A stretch of 64,000 nucleotides of DNA, taken from Chloroflexota bacterium (lineage in GTDB: Bacteria > Chloroflexota > Anaerolineae > B4-G1). Positions 54,784 through 62,815 of the stretch are shown piece after piece. The translations under genes were made by a program, and so were the position numbers. How positions within the stretch are numbered: position 1 is the stretch's first letter; every line of letters begins with the position of its first letter. The DNA lies in the NCBI GenBank assembly GCA_024232355.1, contig JAAEPW010000967.1, positions 1-64,000 of the forward strand, in the 5' to 3' direction. Under the pieces are notes generated by a model. The model ran no database searches. It saw only the letters and a list, made by a program, of their open reading frames with translations, and was not told the origin of the DNA.

Positions 54784-56403
54784 ATGCTTGATAATAAATT
54801 TAGCAATTTTCGGATCATTTCTATCCTGGTGTTGTTGAGTTTGGTACTGGTCTCGTCGGGGCCAGGTGTCGTTGGACCGCAACCCGACTCGACCATGGTT
54901 CAGGTCATCATCCAAGGGCCTAATATGAACGCACTGGACGCGCTGGTCAGGTCCTATGGCGGCGAGGTAACTCACAAGTTGGGCATCATCGACGCCGTTG
55001 GCGCCCAGCTCACCACCGCCCAACTAGCACCCCTCAGGCAAGAGCCCGCCGTGGAACACGTCTTTGAGGACCACTCAGTCCAGGTTGCCTCGACGCTCTT
55101 TGACACCGATCCCCAGCATACGCTACAACAACTGATGGACAAAATCGTACACGTCAATGCGGACCGGGTTCACGCTCAAGGGATCACAGGGGATGACGTG
55201 ACCATCGCGTTCGTTGACAGTGGCTACTTTGTCATAGACGAGCTAAATCGTGGCGCGGACGGTCAGAACCGTATCGTAGCCCAGTACGATGCGATAACCG
55301 ACTGGGAGAGCTTGTGGGCGTGGGATGACGAGAACGGTCACGGCGCTCATATGATGAGCACTGCGGCGAGTAGTTATTCTACCTTAAACAATGCGCTCTA
55401 TTTCCCGATCCCGGGGGTCCCTTCGACCGGTGGTTACCACGGTGTTGCTCCTGGGGTTGACTTGGTCAGTGTCAAGGCCTTTGACCGCGACGGTCGAGGA
55501 AGCTACGCCGACATCATCCGAGGCATTGAGTGGGTGGTGGCCCACAAAGATACCTACAACATCCGTGTGCTCAACTGTTCCTTTAGCGCCCAGCCACAGT
55601 CCCACTACTGGGACGATCCACTCAACCAGGCTGTGATGCGCGCTTGGCAGGCGGGGATCGTGGTAGTGGCCGCAGCGGGGAACACCGGTCCCGACCCGAT
55701 GACGATTGGCGTACCGGGCAATGTGCCCTATGTGATCACTGTCGGCGCGATGACGGACAACTATACCCCTAACGATGGAACAGATGACTATTTGACCTCC
55801 TTCTCTGCCACCGGACCGACAGTGGAGGGTTTCGTCAAGCCGGAAGTGGTTGCCCCAGGTGGTCACATTATGGCGAGTATGAGCTATGTGTCTCAGATCT
55901 CTATGAATCATCCCGAGTTCTTTAATGGAAGTTATGGAAACTTTTTCGAGATGTCGGGCACGTCTCAGGCAGCGGCCGTAACGAGTGGCATTGTGGCCTT
56001 GATGCTGCAGGCCGACCCTGGCCTGACGCCGGACGAGGTCAAGTGCCGATTGATGTCCTCAGCGCACCCTGCCCAGGACGAGAACGGAGATCTTGCTTAT
56101 AGTATCTTTCAGCAGGGCGCGGGATTGGTCAACGCCTATGACGCGGTGCACAGTACTGAAGGCGGCTGCGCCAATGTGGGCATCAACGTGGACAACGACC
56201 TGGAGGGCATTGAACACTATGGTGGTCAGGCCAACCAGGATGAGAACGGCAACTATTATATTATGGGCCTGGATGGCTACGCTTGGGGCGATGGCTACGC
56301 TTGGGGCGATGGCTACGCCTGGGGCGATGGCTATGCCTGGGGCGATGGCTACACCGGGGGCGCAGCTATGGCAAGTGTCGATGCCTGGGTATCACCAGAA
56401 TAA
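54784..56403 (+). CDS. Secreted subtilisin-like serine protease (S8) with C-terminal YAWGDG repeats
   Basis: 539 residues from ATG 54784 (AAGGAG eleven bases upstream). Signal peptide about 1-32, inhibitor_I9-like propeptide about 38-100, and an S8 catalytic domain about 130-450 with Asp145 (FVDSGY), His186 (NGHGAH), Asn300 (AAGNTGP) and Ser394 (SGTSQAA): the triad is complete. A short linker leads to four YAWGDG units and one variant (498-526), then MASVDAWVSPE. Probably extracellular. It is the first of three paralogs spaced 41 bases apart, likely one operon. Confidence 0.94.
   Translation: MLDNKFSNFRIISILVLLSLVLVSSGPGVVGPQPDSTMVQVIIQGPNMNALDALVRSYGGEVTHKLGIIDAVGAQLTTAQLAPLRQEPAVEHVFEDHSVQVASTLFDTDPQHTLQQLMDKIVHVNADRVHAQGITGDDVTIAFVDSGYFVIDELNRGADGQNRIVAQYDAITDWESLWAWDDENGHGAHMMSTAASSYSTLNNALYFPIPGVPSTGGYHGVAPGVDLVSVKAFDRDGRGSYADIIRGIEWVVAHKDTYNIRVLNCSFSAQPQSHYWDDPLNQAVMRAWQAGIVVVAAAGNTGPDPMTIGVPGNVPYVITVGAMTDNYTPNDGTDDYLTSFSATGPTVEGFVKPEVVAPGGHIMASMSYVSQISMNHPEFFNGSYGNFFEMSGTSQAAAVTSGIVALMLQADPGLTPDEVKCRLMSSAHPAQDENGDLAYSIFQQGAGLVNAYDAVHSTEGGCANVGINVDNDLEGIEHYGGQANQDENGNYYIMGLDGYAWGDGYAWGDGYAWGDGYAWGDGYTGGAAMASVDAWVSPE
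56275..56361 (+). repeat. In-frame 18-bp repeats encoding YAWGDG
   Basis: Five 18-base units at the 3' end of the first subtilase gene, nearly identical at DNA level, encode (G)YAWGD plus one diverged YTGG unit. Confidence 0.9.
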
Positions 56404-56444
56404 GTTAACGTGGAACAAAGCAGAGTATTAGGGAGAAAACGACT

Positions 56445-58595
56445 ATGAACGTAAAATGGAATCTCGCGGTCACCTTAATCGCAATTGCTTCACTCGTTGG
56501 CGGGGCAGTACCCCAAGCCCCGACACCCACACGTGAGGCGATCTACGCCGAACCGGGCTTGCTTTCGCCTGGAGTTGTCGCGTTGCCATCTGACTCGCCC
56601 ACAGTTCAAGTCATCGTTCAGGGAAGTGATCTAAATACACTGACCACGCTGGTTGAGGCCTACGGCGGCAAGGTGACTCGTGAGCTTGGCGTAATCAATG
56701 CAGTGGCCGCCAGTGTGCCGGATGGCAACTTGTCCGCGATTGAACAGGCCGAGGGTGTGACGCGGGTGTGGCTGGATGCTCCCGTCCAAGCCAATGAAAC
56801 TGCCGATCCCGGCGTCACCTACGAACCTGTCTGGGGTGACGAAGTTAACGGAGACTGGTTCTGGTTGGACGAGGTTCAGGTTTGTGATGGCTTCACGGAT
56901 GAACTAGATCACCTACATGTAGGGACAATCGATCCCAACCAATACCAGTATTATGTCTTTGCCCCTACCATTGACCCAGAGAATCTGCCTGGCGTGATTG
57001 ACCTGAACTTTATCTTTGAAGAGGATGACCTCACCGAGGCCCGGCTGGAGGTGTATCAGGCCTCAACCGGCGTCTGGCACCCCTTTGAATTGGATGTCCT
57101 GACGACGGATAACGAGGACATCGATGTGTCCATTGATTTGACTGACGTGCTGTCGACTTCGTATGACCTAACGATTGATCTGGCTATGATCGAGGTGCGT
57201 TTCTTGGCAGCCGCGCGTAGGCGTTACGGTTCAGATGCCTCAGTCGATTGCGTCGGTCTGCATCTAGCAGAGCTAGTGGGCGAGGCTACGACTGTTGAGG
57301 TAGAAGAGTCGTTTGAGGCGGTCAATGCTGCGTCAGTCTGGACGACAGGCAATCTGGGTGCCGGTGTAGGTGTGGCTGTCTTGGATAGTGGAGTCAAGAG
57401 ATACCGGGAACTGAGATTGGATTCGAATGGTCAAAGAACCGGATTGGCGTATGGCTGGAGTGCACTGACCGGCAGGGATGATGGTAGGTACGATCAGAAC
57501 GGTCATGGCACTTTGGTCGCCTCCATTATCAGCAACATAAAGCGCAACTCTCAGGACAAATACTATGGGGTAGCGCCCGACTCGACCATCATCCCGGTGC
57601 AGGTGCTGGACAAGGAGGGGAAAGGGACCTATTCGGACGTGATTGCGGGGATTCAATGGATCATTGACCACAAAGATGCACACAATATTCGGGTTATAAA
57701 CATGTCCCTCAGTGCCACACCCCAATCCTTCTATTGGGATGATCCATTGAACCAGGCAGTGATGTACGCCTGGCAAGCTGGGATTGTGGTTGTAGTGGCC
57801 GCTGGCAACACCGGTCCAGATCCGATGACCATTGGTGTACCGGCCAACAATCCGTACGTCATTACAGTGGGTGCTCTGACGGACGCCTATACCCCGACCG
57901 ATTGGTCTGATGACTATGTGCCGGCCTTTTCTGCCGCTGGCCCCACGGTTGAGGGTTTTGTCAAACCAGATCTCATCGCGCCTGGTGGGCACGTGGTTGG
58001 GGTGATGTCGGATAGGAGTAAACTGGCCAAGGATCATCCAAATTTCAAGATTGATCATGACTATTACCAACTCACTGGCACCTCGATGGCTGCTGCTCAA
58101 GTTTCGGGTGTCGTGGCGCTAATGTTGGCCCAGGACCCCAGTCTGACCCCAGACCAGGTAAAGTACCGTTTGAGGTTCACGGCACTGCCGGCACTGGACG
58201 AGAATGGCAATCTGGCTTATAGTATATTTCAGCAAGGTGCTGGTCGGGTGAATGCTTATGATGCTGCCTATAGCACCGATCCTGGTTACGCCAACCAAGG
58301 CCTGAACATTGCCAACGATCTTGATGGCACCGAGCATTATGGTGGCAAGGCCAATCGGGATGAGAGTGGCATTTATTACATCATGGACATTGAAGGGTAT
58401 GCCTGGGGTGGTGGCTATGCCTGGGGCGATGGCTATGCCTGGGGCGATGGCTATGCCTGGGGTGATGGCTATGCCTGGGGCGATGGCTATGCCTGGGGCG
58501 ATGGCTATGCCTGGGGCGATGGCTATGCCTGGGGCGATAGCTACGCCTGGGGCGCAGCTATTGCAACCATCGATGCCTGGGTACCGTCAGAATAA
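56445..58595 (+). CDS. Second secreted subtilase with an inserted beta domain and nine YAWG repeats
   Basis: 716 residues, GGGAG before ATG 56445. Signal peptide 1-26 ending AVPQA; propeptide about 52-115. An inserted domain of about 150 residues (125-280; NLPGVIDLNFIFEEDDL) precedes the S8 domain: Asp314 (VLDSGV), His354 (NGHGTL), Asn455 (AAGNTGP), Ser547 (TGTSMAA). The C terminus carries nine YAWG units (nt 58395-58553) and IDAWVPSE, matching the end of the first paralog. The leader is nearly identical to the third gene, so these are recent tandem duplicates. Confidence 0.94.
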   Translation: MNVKWNLAVTLIAIASLVGGAVPQAPTPTREAIYAEPGLLSPGVVALPSDSPTVQVIVQGSDLNTLTTLVEAYGGKVTRELGVINAVAASVPDGNLSAIEQAEGVTRVWLDAPVQANETADPGVTYEPVWGDEVNGDWFWLDEVQVCDGFTDELDHLHVGTIDPNQYQYYVFAPTIDPENLPGVIDLNFIFEEDDLTEARLEVYQASTGVWHPFELDVLTTDNEDIDVSIDLTDVLSTSYDLTIDLAMIEVRFLAAARRRYGSDASVDCVGLHLAELVGEATTVEVEESFEAVNAASVWTTGNLGAGVGVAVLDSGVKRYRELRLDSNGQRTGLAYGWSALTGRDDGRYDQNGHGTLVASIISNIKRNSQDKYYGVAPDSTIIPVQVLDKEGKGTYSDVIAGIQWIIDHKDAHNIRVINMSLSATPQSFYWDDPLNQAVMYAWQAGIVVVVAAGNTGPDPMTIGVPANNPYVITVGALTDAYTPTDWSDDYVPAFSAAGPTVEGFVKPDLIAPGGHVVGVMSDRSKLAKDHPNFKIDHDYYQLTGTSMAAAQVSGVVALMLAQDPSLTPDQVKYRLRFTALPALDENGNLAYSIFQQGAGRVNAYDAAYSTDPGYANQGLNIANDLDGTEHYGGKANRDESGIYYIMDIEGYAWGGGYAWGDGYAWGDGYAWGDGYAWGDGYAWGDGYAWGDGYAWGDSYAWGAAIATIDAWVPSE
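58395..58553 (+). repeat. In-frame 18-bp repeats encoding nine YAWG[DG][GS] units
   Basis: Nine units with very little third-position variation, suggesting recent expansion by slippage or unequal recombination. The unit count differs from the five in the upstream paralog. Confidence 0.9.
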
Positions 58596-58636
58596 GTAAA
58601 CGTGAACCAAGGCGAGGTATTGGGAAGAAAGCAACT

Positions 58637-60748
58637 ATGAAAATCACATGGAATCTCGCGGTCACTTTGATCGCACTCGCTTCACTCGTTGGTGGGGCAG
58701 TACCTCAAGCCTCAACGCCAGTACGTGAGGTGATCTACGTCGAACCTGGATTGTTTTCACAGGAGGCTGAGACGTTGTCGGTCATCGTGATGGCAACAGA
58801 CTCTGAAACCGCTGCCCGCGCAGTATCGCGTGCAGGTGGACAGGTCACCAGCGACCTGTGGCTCATTGACGCCGTCGCTGCGACGGTCTCTGCTGAGCAA
58901 CTTGCGATCCTGACCACTCACCCTGGCGTCGTCTCGATTGTGGATAACAAAGGTGTGCGAGCCGCCCAGGACCCTAATCCGATTGACTGGAGCGGCTGGG
59001 TGACCGACTATCGTTTCCCTGTTCCCTGGGATGGCAGTCCCGACGTGCAGCCGACCAACAATTGGAAAAGGTACGAGATGGTCTATCCGCTGCCCATCGA
59101 CATTGGGACAGATACATTGGACGGACTCACAGGGTCAGGGATCACCATCGCCGTCGTCGATAGTGGGATCTACTTTAACAATCAAGTCAAGCGGGAACTT
59201 GGCTCGCACGTGCGTGCGTTGTTTGAGGGTCAAGCCGATTTTGTAGACCCTGTGTGCGACGCTGACGGTACGCTATATTTTACCTATTGTTTCACCGACT
59301 ACAAGCATAGCAAGGACTACTATGGTCATGGCTCTCACGTAGCTGGTATCATCTGGAACCAACTCACTGACCTGGACACTGGCGTGATGATAGGTGTGGC
59401 TCCTGAGGCCCGCGTATTGAGCGTGCGTGTGCTGGGTGACGATGGTATGGGTACCTACGAGGACATTATTCAGGGCATCCAGTACGTGGTTGAGAACAAA
59501 GATGAATTCAGCATCCGCGTACTGAACCTGAGCTTGAGTGCAGAAGCCACCACCCCGTATTTTGTGGACCCTCTAAACCGCGCTGTTGAACAAGCCTGGG
59601 CTAGTGGCATCGTGGTAGTGGCTGCTGCAGGCAATACTGGTCCAGAAGCTGAGACCATCACTGTGCCCGGTAACGATCCTTACGTGATCACCGTAGGCGC
59701 GTTGGACAGCCGACGCACCCCTGGCTACTGGGGGGATGATGTCTTGGCCGACTGGTCAGCCACTGGTCCCACGTTGGATGGTTTCGTCAAGCCAGACATC
59801 CTGGCGCCAGGTGCGAATATTGTCTCCTTTATGTACAATGACCACGAGGATATGGGCAACTCGGCGCACTTGGTTCAAGGACATCCGGACTACTCGGAGA
59901 CCAGCAGCTTGTTCCGTATGAACGGTACCAGTATGGCTACCGGTGTCGCTTCTGGTGTGGTTGCTCTGATGTTGGAGGCGCATCCAGACCTGACTCCGGA
60001 CCAAGTCAAGTTCCGGCTGATGTACACGGCTCGGCCAGCGCTCACCGAGGATGGCGACCCGGTCTATAATATCTTTCAGCAAGGCGCAGGCCGCATTTGG
60101 CCCCCCGACGCTATATTGAGCGAAGATATCCCGGCCGATGGCGTGGCCAACTATGGGATGGATATCCAGGCCGATCTTGCCCACGGTTGGGACATTGACG
60201 GTGATGGGGTACCGGATGAGGAGGAACTGGCATACCATTATCAGGGACCGATCCAACGCGCGTTGAGCGATGACGGTACCACGTATCTCTATTATGCGGT
60301 AGACCCTGATGGCAACCCAATCGCGATGGGGATAGCCGATTTGAGCGCGATGGGTTGGTCTGGCGCGATGGGTTGGTCTGGCGCGATGGGTTGGTCTGGT
60401 GCTCTAGACGAAACAGGGATCGACCCCACTGCAATGGGTTGGTCTGGCGGATTAGGCTGGCCCGCTGCGATGGGTTGGTCTGGTGCGATGGGTTGGTCGG
60501 GTGCGATGGGTTGGTCGGGTGCGATGGGCTGGTCCGGCGCAATGGGTTGGTCGGGTGCGATGGGTTGGTCCGGCGCAATGGGCTGGTCGGGCGCAATGGC
60601 TTGGTCTGGCGCGATGGGTTGGTCCGGCGGTATAGACCCAAGTACCACCGGTGCCTCTGCCACCATGTGGGTCAACGATCCAGACATAATTCCTTTCAAC
60701 CAAACTGAGTTTACCATCTATCTACCGTTACTGATCGGGAACTACTAA
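58637..60748 (+). CDS. Third secreted subtilase with AMGWSG repeats and a YLPLLIGNY tail
   Basis: 703 residues, GGGAAG before ATG 58637. Signal peptide 1-25 almost identical to the second paralog; propeptide about 45-108; S8 domain with Asp175 (VVDSGI), His231 (YGHGSH), Asn333 (AAGNTGP) and Ser432 (NGTSMAT). A region with DIDGDGVPDEEE (about 515-526), a Ca2+-type motif, precedes about 14 AMGWSG-like hexapeptides (nt 60347-60628). The C terminus, TIYLPLLIGNY, resembles a short hydrophobic tail common on secreted Chloroflexota proteins. The repeat sequence differs from its sisters, although length and position correspond. Confidence 0.94.
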   Translation: MKITWNLAVTLIALASLVGGAVPQASTPVREVIYVEPGLFSQEAETLSVIVMATDSETAARAVSRAGGQVTSDLWLIDAVAATVSAEQLAILTTHPGVVSIVDNKGVRAAQDPNPIDWSGWVTDYRFPVPWDGSPDVQPTNNWKRYEMVYPLPIDIGTDTLDGLTGSGITIAVVDSGIYFNNQVKRELGSHVRALFEGQADFVDPVCDADGTLYFTYCFTDYKHSKDYYGHGSHVAGIIWNQLTDLDTGVMIGVAPEARVLSVRVLGDDGMGTYEDIIQGIQYVVENKDEFSIRVLNLSLSAEATTPYFVDPLNRAVEQAWASGIVVVAAAGNTGPEAETITVPGNDPYVITVGALDSRRTPGYWGDDVLADWSATGPTLDGFVKPDILAPGANIVSFMYNDHEDMGNSAHLVQGHPDYSETSSLFRMNGTSMATGVASGVVALMLEAHPDLTPDQVKFRLMYTARPALTEDGDPVYNIFQQGAGRIWPPDAILSEDIPADGVANYGMDIQADLAHGWDIDGDGVPDEEELAYHYQGPIQRALSDDGTTYLYYAVDPDGNPIAMGIADLSAMGWSGAMGWSGAMGWSGALDETGIDPTAMGWSGGLGWPAAMGWSGAMGWSGAMGWSGAMGWSGAMGWSGAMGWSGAMGWSGAMAWSGAMGWSGGIDPSTTGASATMWVNDPDIIPFNQTEFTIYLPLLIGNY
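60347..60628 (+). repeat. In-frame 18-bp repeats encoding AMGWSG
   Basis: Three units, a spacer (ALDETGIDPT), then about eleven more with variants GLGWPA and AMAWSG. Third positions vary more than in the YAWGDG arrays, suggesting an older array. Confidence 0.9.
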
Positions 60749-60848
60749 CGGACGAACTAGCATTCAGGTATGTGCGGTGCCCCAGTGCATTTTCGTGTCG
60801 GCGTATTAATCAAGCTTATTTGCTGAATGAATCTCGGACACAAAAAAA

Positions 60849-60875
60849 CCGGGCCGGAGAATATCTCCGGCCCGG
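60849..60875. terminator. Strong hairpin terminator after the subtilase operon (bidirectional)
   Basis: CCGGGCCGGAGA (60849-60860) pairs with TCTCCGGCCCGG (60864-60875) around a three-base loop. Seven A precede it and ATGCTTTT follows, so it can stop transcription in both directions. It lies 100 bases after the third subtilase; nothing else is seen in 60749-61062. Confidence 0.85.
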
Positions 60876-61062
60876 ATGCTTTTGATCAACCCAATTAGTT
60901 TTTCCTACAACATTACGACCTGGATAATGCCACAAAGATGCATCTTTAAAGTTGTATCGTGAGCCTTTGAGTGTTTTCACAGATGGTTAACCTTCACCTA
61001 GCTCTGATTGACACCTTTCTGGGGACGCACGTCATTGACCAGACACGCAAGGTGTATCAGAT

Positions 61063-61091
61063 TTGTGCCAGTACCCTCATTGCGGTAAAAT
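61063..61091 (+). promoter_or_regulatory. Putative promoter of the lone receiver gene
   Basis: TTGTGC (61063-61068), 17-base spacer, TAAAAT (61086-61091), 31 bases before the ATG; AAGGGGAG serves as ribosome site. Confidence 0.5.
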
Positions 61092-61122
61092 ATGGGGGTA
61101 AGCAGGGGACGCAAGGGGAGAT

Positions 61123-61521
61123 ATGGAAACCAAAAAAACGATCAACATCTTGATAGTTGAGGATGAAAACATTACTGCAAAAGCACTGGAGTATAGTCTC
61201 CAAGACGCAGGCTATAATGTGGTTGGCGTTGTTTCTTCTGGCGAGGAAGCCATTAGAAGAGCAGCTTCTAAACGGCCCGATCTGGTACTGATGGATATCA
61301 GGCTAAAAGGGATGATCGATGGTGTATCTGCTGCCCAGCGAATCCAAGCTCATCTAGATATTCCAGTTATATTTCTGACAGCACATTCTGACCCCGGAAC
61401 CTTCGCGCGGGTTATACATTCCAGCCCGTACGGTTATATTGTCAAACCATTTATCGAAGAAGAACTATATAACACCATTGAGCGGGCACTTGATCGGCAC
61501 AAGTTGAAAGGGAGAACGTGA
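61123..61521 (+). CDS. Single-domain response regulator receiver
   Basis: 132 residues: VEDENIT, phospho-acceptor Asp in LVLMDIRLKG, LTAHSD, and YIVKPFIEEE. It closely resembles the N-terminal receivers of the kinases at 41262 and 43301 (GEEAIRRAASKRPDLVLMDI), suggesting duplication from them. With no kinase beside it, its partner is unknown. Confidence 0.92.
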   Translation: METKKTINILIVEDENITAKALEYSLQDAGYNVVGVVSSGEEAIRRAASKRPDLVLMDIRLKGMIDGVSAAQRIQAHLDIPVIFLTAHSDPGTFARVIHSSPYGYIVKPFIEEELYNTIERALDRHKLKGRT

Positions 61522-61528
61522 ATTATAG

Positions 61529-61569
61529 TTGACGACGTAGAGACGAAATTGTTAATGTCACGTCGTCAA
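61529..61569. promoter_or_regulatory. Perfect 10-bp inverted repeat after the receiver gene
   Basis: TTGACGACGT (61529-61538) and ACGTCGTCAA (61560-61569) with a 21-base loop, eight bases after the stop. No T-run; a regulator site or mRNA end structure. Confidence 0.45.
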
Positions 61570-62249
61570 GCGATGCGGCTTCTCAATGGTACTCACAGAT
61601 GTACGAGTTTGTCAAGAGGTAAATGTCTTGGTGACCGTTCGGAAAATGGTGGAAATTAGGGCAGAGACTGCTGGTGCTGTCAATAATCACCCGTGAGTGT
61701 ACCTGTCCTGGCAGAAAAGCATATCCGTTCTATACTGGAGCGTAATTTCTCCACTTTGGTAGAATGGCAACCTTTCAATCCTAATCCGAGAGGTAAACGA
61801 TGAACTTTCTACGCCAAATTGCACATTCTATCTCTCAGGCTGTCAAACACCGCCTTCTCCAATAACTTGTTAGTCTCCCACCCCAAGCCACCACCACCCC
61901 ACACCCACCACAGCAAACCAAAGCCCCATCCCCAGACTCGTCCCACCGAAAGACACAGCATCCTCGTTCCACAACGCCTAGATACCCTCCAACCCCAACT
62001 CCCCGCCCCGCATTCCATCGCTCTTTGCCCAAAGTTTACTACCAGGTTCTCGCACGGGGAAAAGCGATGTGGGTCGAGGGATTGCGCCTCCGTTTCAGCA
62101 GTGGCGAGCGATGGGGTGGAGACGGGTTTCCACCCACAATGAAGCACTGGTTTTCGGCCACAATAGGCCACTTTTGGCGCAAGGGAAAATCCTGGTGAGT
62201 TTATACTCGGAGAAAGCCTGACTGACACAAGTCACATTGTTATCAATGT
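61570..62249. other. Gene-poor stretch with one possible 21-codon frame
   Basis: No convincing gene. A GAGAGGT site precedes a 21-codon frame at 61800-61865 (MNFLRQIAHSISQ...) with a TAGAAT box at 61760-61765 but no -35. The Pro/His-rich and Gly-rich frames after it look non-coding. TCACATTG (62232-62239) and CAATGTGA (62244-62251) form a small hairpin at the edge of the IS21 remnant. Confidence 0.3.
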
Positions 62250-62694
62250 GAGCACTCACCCCGGTACGTTAAATGAGCAATTGATCGGATCAAAACACAA
62301 CGCGCCTTTTCCCTTTTCCAAGTGAAACGTGGGACCCTTTGATTTGTGTAGAGCGGCATCCATTGTGACAAGACCCAGCTCAGGTACCGTGACCACAACC
62401 CTTCCTGCGTTCATCAAGGGTTGTTCAGGGTTCGATAGACACCTCCTCTTTTGAGTGACGATTCCCACGAGCCCTAAAGCTATCATCGGTGATGACAATG
62501 ATGTTGGCTCCGTGGGTCAGACGATCCAAGCCTGCCGAGGCTAACAAAGAGGCTCCAAACCAATCGGGCCACTCGTTTGGATCACGATTGCTGGTGAGCA
62601 GGATACTGCTCTGCTCGTACCGTTGGCTGATGACATCATAGAGATCGTTGGGAGCTGGTGGATGGAGCGGCTCGAGTCCAAAGTTGTACAGGTT
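62250..62694 (-). mobile_element. Remnant of an IS21-family insertion sequence (3' part)
   Basis: It contains the istB remnant described separately plus about 170 bases beyond its stop, including GTACCGGGGTGAGTGC at the outer edge when read on the minus strand, which looks like an IS21-type end. istA and the other end are missing, so the copy cannot move by itself. Confidence 0.6.
62425..62691 (-). pseudogene. istB: C-terminal fragment of the IS21 helper ATPase IstB
   Basis: Reading the minus strand down to a TGA at 62425-62427 gives about 88 residues with FGLEPL (Walker B neighbourhood), DLYDVISQRYEQSSILLTSN, RDPNEWPDWFGASLLASAGL and DRLTHGANIIVI. This matches the IstB C terminus, whose canonical form is DLYELIxxRYExxSTIxTSNR and WxxxFGDxxLAxAxLDRL. 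The N-terminal Walker A part is absent. The upstream edge is adjacent to the promoter of the PKD protein. Confidence 0.85.
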
Positions 62695-62722
62695 TTGCCA
62701 GGAGGCATTCCTCCTGTATAAT
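62695..62722 (+). promoter_or_regulatory. Sigma-70 promoter with a palindrome filling the spacer
   Basis: TTGCCA (62695-62700), 16-base spacer, TATAAT (62717-62722), about 94 bases before the ATG at 62816. AGGAGGCATTCCTCCT (62700-62715) contains AGGAGG and CCTCCT arms with a 4-base centre inside the spacer: a likely operator, or the border of the IS21 remnant. Confidence 0.6.
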
Positions 62723-62815
62723 AGAGTCAGTTGATCGGTATAAAAATCAACCTAAAGGGCGGTCTGAGCTTGGCGTAACTGTTCACCGATTCGTGTTTTC
62801 AAAAGGAGGTCGCTT

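Noticed and set aside
58395..58553. Regular repeats that could suggest a CRISPR or a non-coding satellite
   Set aside because: There are no spacers, the period is 18 bases, and the repeats are in frame within the subtilase gene.
60111..60717. Minus-strand frames reading NPSHPTNPSHP or APDQPIAPDQPI repeats
   Set aside because: They are the antisense reading of the AMGWSG repeats; the 18-bp period keeps all frames open.
61809..62228. Minus-strand frame of 139 codons rich in Gly and Trp
   Set aside because: Low-complexity antisense of a Pro/His-rich stretch, with no ribosome site and no motif.
62256..62498. Minus-strand frame of 80 codons next to the istB remnant
   Set aside because: It overlaps the end of the istB fragment in another frame and the IS21 terminal region.
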